NCBI GenBank assembly: GCA_021813145.1
Contig: JAKALS010000002.1
Span: 99,595-149,861, forward strand
Direction of reading: 5' to 3'
Source of the DNA: a bacterium
Lineage (GTDB): Bacteria; Patescibacteriota; Microgenomatia; Levybacterales; UBA12049
Length of the DNA stretch: 50,267 bases
Made by a program: the position numbers and the translations under genes. Numbering within the stretch: the first letter of the stretch is position 1; the number at the start of each line of letters is the position of its first letter. The notes beneath the pieces were generated by a model. The model was not told the DNA's origin. It saw only the letters and a list, made by a program, of their open reading frames with translations, and did not search any database. This document shows positions 45,203 through 50,267 of the stretch, piece by piece.

Positions 45203-46659
45203 GGTTTTTCGTGCAGGTTAAAAAGAATATAATCTTTTGTCGCCGACACTATTTTATAGGTCTTTCCTATATTATAGTCCGGGGGCTTTGGATTTACCAA
45301 GACGAGATAATCCGCTCCCATTTGAATTAGCTGCGGTAAGGGTTTTTCAAAGCTTGCCCAACCGTTTCTTTGTGTCTGATACAAAAAGGAAGTATCTCCG
45401 TCGTAAGGGGCTATAACTTTTGCGTTTTTGGGAGTAAGTTTATTTACAGCCTGTCCCGCAACAATTATAGAAGGATTATTAATGTCAAAATAAAATCTTA
45501 TCTGATTCCAGCCTACCGCAAGCCCTAAAACCGTTAACAGTAAGAATACAAAAACACCAAGATATTTTTTCATCTTCTCTCCTCTTCTTATTATTTCTTC
45601 TCCCCCAAGTCCCAAAAGAATTGCAACTGCGGGTATTACGAGTATCTGGTAATAATCATGCTGGACATTTCCGGTTGCGATAACAGACACATAAATAATT
45701 GCCGATAACGCAAACGAACCTGCGAAAAATAGATCTTCCCTTTTATATTTCCTGATAAAAGAAGCGAGAAAAACAGGAACTGCGAAGATTCCGAGAATCA
45801 AAAGGGTAAGCCTCTGGTATCCAAGCCAATAAAAAAATGAAGGCCTGAACCTTATACCGTTTCCGTTAAAAAGCCACGAGTTTGCGGGAATACCCTGCGG
45901 ATACTGCTGCATCCAAAGCCTCCAGGCAAGAAGGGGTGCGAAAGAAATTATTAAATAAAGCCAAAGCTGCCATTTTAATACAAATTTCCAGCCGAATTTT
46001 TCAAATGCCAGATAAACAATTGGTAGGGCAAAAAACGCCGCATAAGGCTTTAATAAAAGCGCCGCAATCATAAATACCAACGAGGCAATAAATCTTAAAT
46101 CATAAATCCTAAATCTTAAATCTTCCCTCAGCCATTTATCGAAGAAATAGATAGATCCAAGCGTTGCCATGACCATGGAGGGATCGGGAAGAATGGTTCT
46201 TGAGTAGTAAATGTTAAAAGGAATAAAAATAAAAAAGAAAGCACTTAAAAGCCCCGCAAGACTCCCGAACCTCTTTTTTATTATCAGGTACAAAAATACC
46301 GAAGACAAAAGCGAAGAAAAAATAGTTACAAGTCTTCCCCATTCTTCTATTGTCAAAACTCCGAAAAGCTTAAAAAAGCCTGCCTGCAAAACATTGTATA
46401 TGGGAAATTCAACAAACCTATACCCTTGCGGATTATCGAGGCCAGAGGCAACGTTTGACAGGTCTTCAAACCTCGGATGCAAAATATCGAAGCCGTTATT
46501 AGCGAAATTTCTGGAAACTGCCGAAGTATCCGCCTGCCTCCATGAATGCCAGTCGGCAATAGGGCCGTTAAACCTGTAAAGTCTTACCGCAAATCCTAAA
46601 ATAACAAACAAAATAAGAAGAGGAATTTCCCACTTTAATAATTTTTTACTTAACTGCAT
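45199..46659 (-). CDS. GT-C membrane glycosyltransferase (GT39-like); start likely at 46659
   Basis: GPIADWHSWRQADTSAVSRNF luminal acidic motif, polytopic; MQLSKKLLKWEIPLLILF is a more plausible N-terminus than the track start at 46692. Confidence 0.8.
   Translation of the reverse strand: MQLSKKLLKWEIPLLILFVILGFAVRLYRFNGPIADWHSWRQADTSAVSRNFANNGFDILHPRFEDLSNVASGLDNPQGYRFVEFPIYNVLQAGFFKLFGVLTIEEWGRLVTIFSSLLSSVFLYLIIKKRFGSLAGLLSAFFFIFIPFNIYYSRTILPDPSMVMATLGSIYFFDKWLREDLRFRIYDLRFIASLVFMIAALLLKPYAAFFALPIVYLAFEKFGWKFVLKWQLWLYLIISFAPLLAWRLWMQQYPQGIPANSWLFNGNGIRFRPSFFYWLGYQRLTLLILGIFAVPVFLASFIRKYKREDLFFAGSFALSAIIYVSVIATGNVQHDYYQILVIPAVAILLGLGGEEIIRRGEKMKKYLGVFVFLLLTVLGLAVGWNQIRFYFDINNPSIIVAGQAVNKLTPKNAKVIAPYDGDTSFLYQTQRNGWASFEKPLPQLIQMGADYLVLVNPKPPDYNIGKTYKIVSATKDYILFNLHEKP
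46090..46124 (-). repeat. Heptanucleotide array inside GT39-like gene (approximate coordinates)
   Basis: Plus strand AAATCTT AAATCAT AAATCCT AAATCTT AAATCTT. Confidence 0.85.
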
Positions 46660-49600
46660 AAATGTCGTCGTTTTTGTCAAAGGCAAAAACAAAGGTTTTT
46701 CCTTTAGGACCCGTCTTTAACGTATTATACGCATCCTGCATGGAGTTGAGATAATAAACCCTTTGGGTGTCATCTCTGTAAATAAACCATATTCCGTCGG
46801 GAAGCCCTACCGGAAATATCCAGGCGTTGGCTTTTCTTATCGGCCTGTTGACAAAGTAAAAGCCTGCATTGGGATGGTTTCCGTCGTAATAAAGCCTAAG
46901 GTAGGCAAGGGTTCTGTTTGTTATTCTTCCCGCTTCATGCCACTCCGCATTTTCGGCGTTTATCTGGAGATAGTACCAACCCCCTATTAAGGCGGTTAAC
47001 CCCACGAGAAGATAAATCTTAAAGTTCTCTTTCCTAACAAGAAGAATAACTTTGCTGAGTATAAGAGTTACAAGAAGAGCAAACCCCAAAGATGCAAGAT
47101 AGCCGTACCTTTCCGCAATATTCCCGAGTCCCAAAAACGGTACAAGGCTTACAAAGATGAACAATAAGCTAAACACGGCAAGTCTTACGCTTTCGTTTTT
47201 CCTCCAGGAGTCCACCCTCTTTTTATTAACAAAAAGAACGGCGGCAAGAACTATAAGCGCAAAAAATATAAATACAGACACGTACAAAATGTCTCCCTTT
47301 AAGAGTTCCCTTGCTCTTGTATAGTAAGGAAGGAAAGGCTCGCCGGCTATAAAAAGCCCCATGTATCCCAGATAGTTGCCGATAAAGTTAGGGATAAGAT
47401 GAGGAATGCTGTATGAATAGTCTCCTCCGGGAGAAACCGTATTCGTAAACTGTCTGACAAACGGATACAAAGCGGTAATAAGCGCAAAAGGAATATAGCC
47501 TAACAGCACTTTTCTATTTGTAAGTTTTACTTTACTTATAAAGAAGTCGAAAAGTATTAACAAAGGAAGAATAACAACCGCTCCCTCGTAAGACAAAAGC
47601 GCAAGTACGGCAAAAACAAAGGCAAGCGGATACCAAAGATAAGGTTTTGCGCTTCTTAAATTCTGCCAGAATATAAGAGCGTAAACTATAAAAAGAGTGG
47701 AAAGGTTCGTAGAAATAGTCGAAATCCAGAAAACATCTTCACCCTGCGAGGGAAGGAACATGAATACAAAAGCTCCGATAAACGAAAGCAGTTTGTTCTT
47801 AAAGAGCCTCTGGACGATTATATAAACTCCTATGCCTATCATAAAGTGGATTAAAAGCATGAATAAGTGGTAACCGTTCGGCCCGAAAGAAAAAACGGTA
47901 TAGAGGAAATACATGACAATTTTATCCAAAGGTCTGTAGAAAAAGCCCTGCGAATCTACAAAAATTTTCGGCAAGTCGGGAAGGTTTGTTGTCGCAGCCC
48001 ATTTAAGCCACGTAAAATCGTCAGCTACAAAAAAGTTAGCTACGGAATTTAGGAAAAATATCAAAAACAGGAAGAAAAGATAAAATCCCATAAAGAAATG
48101 CGAAGTCAAAACCCTTTTTATGTATTTTTTATACTGGTAGTCTTTTCTGTAAAGAAAGGCAATTCCTGTGGCAATACCCAAAAGTATCCAAAGAGTTTCG
48201 GCAACTTTTGATGCCTCAAATACGTCTATAAGGGTAGCGTTCATAAATAGTCCTATTACTCCGCCGGTTAGTCCCAAAAGATAGAATTTGGGGATTCTGT
48301 CGGGGATTTCCTTTATAACCTGTATAAGTATCAGTCCCAAAATAAGGAATATGGAAAGAAAAGTGGCCATTCCCAAAAGCCCCGTTTCCCCCAATATCCT
48401 AAGATAATTATTGTCTGCAGCAAGAGTAATAGTTGCAAAACCGCTTCCAAGTATCGGGTTTCGAAGCATTGCGTTCCAGGCGTTGGGCCATTCCGCCTGA
48501 AACCTGGTAGTAAAGGAAATGTCGTAAACGAGGACTTTTTTGACAAGGAAACTTCCCGAAACCGTTGAAATTTCCACGCCTCCGTTTTCAAGTTTTAGCC
48601 TTCTTGCCTCTTCCAAAGATAGGGGAGACTGTACTATTGCTTTGTTTGTTTTTTGCGGAGCATTAACCTGCGGAAGTCCCAAAAACCCGCTTCCTGCAGG
48701 AAGATTTTGTGTAGGCACATTCTCTATTACGTTATTCGATACCTTATTCTTTAAATTCGAGGGAAGCTCACCTATTACCTGCCCCTGGTTATTCGTTACA
48801 ACCGATGTAAGGCGGAATGTTTCCATAAATCTTTTTGCGGTCGAACCGCTGAATATAAGAAGAAGTACAACGCTTAAAATGTAAAACGGAATAATAAATT
48901 TTTTCTTGTTTATAAAAATAAGGGTTGCGGTTAAGCCCATAAGGTAAGCAACAAAAGAAACCCTCGAGGAAGTAAATATCAAAACCATTATCGAAATTAA
49001 GTTCAGAAGGAAAAGAAGTATCCGGTAAATCCTTTTCTTAACGGCAAACATAATCGCCGTAAAAACGGGAATGACGACAACAAGATAAGCTGCCAAATCG
49101 TAGTGCCCGGCAAAAGTCGAAGTTATTCTTGCCCCCTGCGGAAGGCAAAGAGGAATTCCTTTAGCAAACTGTTCGTTCCCCGTCTGAAAAGACGGAAAGC
49201 AGTAAGAATATTTTTCGAAGAAAGCGGGAAAAGCAGACCAGAAATCAAGATAAAATCTCTGGCCGAAGGCATAAATAGAAAAGGCAAATGCCGTTAAGGC
49301 CATTATTATAAAGTAATCCCTTACGTCTTCTTTTTTCTTTATGGTGGAAAACGCCACAAAAAAGAGTATCAGGTACTCTATATGTCTTACGTAATAAAGT
49401 GCTGCGACTTTGGGAAAATAATTTGCTATATGAGGCCCTATAAAAATAATCGAATATATTAAAGACAAAAGCCCCGCAAAAAGATACAGGGCAAAAGGGA
49501 TCCAGACTTTTGGAGGAAGCTTAACTTTGCGAAGCAAAAATTGGATACCCCATATGGCAACAACCGCAAGTATGGCAAAATCCTCAAGTCTTATATAGAC

Positions 49601-49717
49601 CCATGTATGATTTATGTGAACACTCGGAAGCTTCGGATATAGAGCAATGAAAAATATTAAGAAGCTGACACCGATTTTTAAAATGTTATTCCTTAAAAAG
49701 CCCAAGACTCTGCCCAT
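46646..49717 (-). CDS. Large polytopic fusion: N-terminal O-antigen ligase/Wzy-like domain plus C-terminal GT-C-like membrane domain
   Basis: TSSRVSFVAYL and NAMLRNPILGSGFATITLAADNNYLRILGETGLLG (Wzy_C-like), then a second TM array starting FVADDFTWLKWA...FYRPLDKIVMYFLY. Confidence 0.78.
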   Translation of the reverse strand: MGRVLGFLRNNILKIGVSFLIFFIALYPKLPSVHINHTWVYIRLEDFAILAVVAIWGIQFLLRKVKLPPKVWIPFALYLFAGLLSLIYSIIFIGPHIANYFPKVAALYYVRHIEYLILFFVAFSTIKKKEDVRDYFIIMALTAFAFSIYAFGQRFYLDFWSAFPAFFEKYSYCFPSFQTGNEQFAKGIPLCLPQGARITSTFAGHYDLAAYLVVVIPVFTAIMFAVKKRIYRILLFLLNLISIMVLIFTSSRVSFVAYLMGLTATLIFINKKKFIIPFYILSVVLLLIFSGSTAKRFMETFRLTSVVTNNQGQVIGELPSNLKNKVSNNVIENVPTQNLPAGSGFLGLPQVNAPQKTNKAIVQSPLSLEEARRLKLENGGVEISTVSGSFLVKKVLVYDISFTTRFQAEWPNAWNAMLRNPILGSGFATITLAADNNYLRILGETGLLGMATFLSIFLILGLILIQVIKEIPDRIPKFYLLGLTGGVIGLFMNATLIDVFEASKVAETLWILLGIATGIAFLYRKDYQYKKYIKRVLTSHFFMGFYLFFLFLIFFLNSVANFFVADDFTWLKWAATTNLPDLPKIFVDSQGFFYRPLDKIVMYFLYTVFSFGPNGYHLFMLLIHFMIGIGVYIIVQRLFKNKLLSFIGAFVFMFLPSQGEDVFWISTISTNLSTLFIVYALIFWQNLRSAKPYLWYPLAFVFAVLALLSYEGAVVILPLLILFDFFISKVKLTNRKVLLGYIPFALITALYPFVRQFTNTVSPGGDYSYSIPHLIPNFIGNYLGYMGLFIAGEPFLPYYTRARELLKGDILYVSVFIFFALIVLAAVLFVNKKRVDSWRKNESVRLAVFSLLFIFVSLVPFLGLGNIAERYGYLASLGFALLVTLILSKVILLVRKENFKIYLLVGLTALIGGWYYLQINAENAEWHEAGRITNRTLAYLRLYYDGNHPNAGFYFVNRPIRKANAWIFPVGLPDGIWFIYRDDTQRVYYLNSMQDAYNTLKTGPKGKTFVFAFDKNDDIYAVK

Positions 49718-50267
49718 AAGTTTGCTCGTAATACTTATTTCCTATTATTTTACCAAGATTTTTAATAAAAAGCGCCTTCAAAAATAAAAGCTCCCTTGCA
49801 ACCTTGTACTGCCAAGGGGGCATATACTTTTTATAAAAATATAAAATACCCTCGTAAATATGAATTATAGCAAAAGTTCTATTGCTTGAGCCTCTTTCTT
49901 TGTGCAAAAGCTCGATATTGGGGTAAAAATAGGTAAAAAATCCCTCTTTTTTTGCCCTAAAACAGAGTTCCATGTCTTCCATATACATAAAAAGCTTCTC
50001 CTCAAAACCGCCGAGTTTTTGAAAAGTTTCTTTTCTTACCATCATGCATGCACCGCTTACCCAGTCAACCCTCGTAATTTTTGAAGGGCTTTGCCTTAGC
50101 ACCCCAAGCCTCTCCCCTCCTATTAACATAAGAAAAAGGTTAAAAAGCGAATAAAACCTTCCTGCAGATTTTTGTATTGAACCGTCCAAATTCCTTAATC
50201 TTCCTCCTAAAATCGCCACCCTGTCGTTGTTCTGCATAAATTCAAGCATCCTTAAAAACCCTTTATC
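49686..50267 (-). CDS. Glycosyltransferase family 2, 5' truncated by window edge
   Basis: VDWVSGACMMVRKETFQKLGGFEEKLFMYMEDMELCFRAKKEGF; frame stays open upstream (DKGFLRMLEF) to the edge. Confidence 0.88.
   Translation of the reverse strand, partial: DKGFLRMLEFMQNNDRVAILGGRLRNLDGSIQKSAGRFYSLFNLFLMLIGGERLGVLRQSPSKITRVDWVSGACMMVRKETFQKLGGFEEKLFMYMEDMELCFRAKKEGFFTYFYPNIELLHKERGSSNRTFAIIHIYEGILYFYKKYMPPWQYKVARELLFLKALFIKNLGKIIGNKYYEQTYGQSLGLFKE

Noticed and set aside
1-50267. UGA recoding (Gracilibacteria/SR1-type code)
   Set aside because: TGA serves as a stop in several genes (e.g. the 8117 GT39-like gene) and the standard code gives intact families throughout.
1-50267. CRISPR array, prophage, IS or integron
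   Set aside because: No regular 23-47 bp repeat/spacer structure, transposase, integrase or phage structural gene is visible.

Overview
The window reads as one contiguous piece of a small-genome bacterium. Gene content and order look like Candidate Phyla Radiation/Patescibacteria, probably Microgenomates-like (inference). Most genes are on the minus strand, and there is no CRISPR, phage, IS or rRNA signal. From left to right it contains: tRNA-Val(CAC), lepB, parB, rpmA/rplU, rodA, ileS; a short exopolysaccharide operon (GT39, cellulose-synthase-like GT2, GH8 glycanase, Pro/Ser-rich membrane protein); a pseudouridine synthase, a small secreted Gly/Asn-rich peptide and a double-HTH protein; a long rearranged dcw division/peptidoglycan cluster (mraZ-rsmH-ftsL-ftsI-murF-murE-murC-murA-two NTP-transferases-glmS-mraY-ftsW-murG-ftsQ-ftsA-ftsZ) that includes the hexosamine pathway; glyS, recO and a DUF4012 protein; and a surface-glycan glycosyltransferase cluster cut by the right edge. 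The strongest hidden signals are: (1) a recurrent TATAAT-like box 6-8 nt upstream of start codons in about 13 transcription units, implying pervasive leaderless mRNAs and correcting several ORF-track starts; (2) five 10-bp-phased MraZ-box-like repeats (AAAGTGG) upstream of mraZ; (3) in-frame heptanucleotide arrays (consensus NAATTTG and variants) inside several unrelated genes; and (4) a minimal cellulose-synthase-like/GH8 locus with no recognisable PilZ or BcsB. All calls are from reading the sequence; no searches were run.
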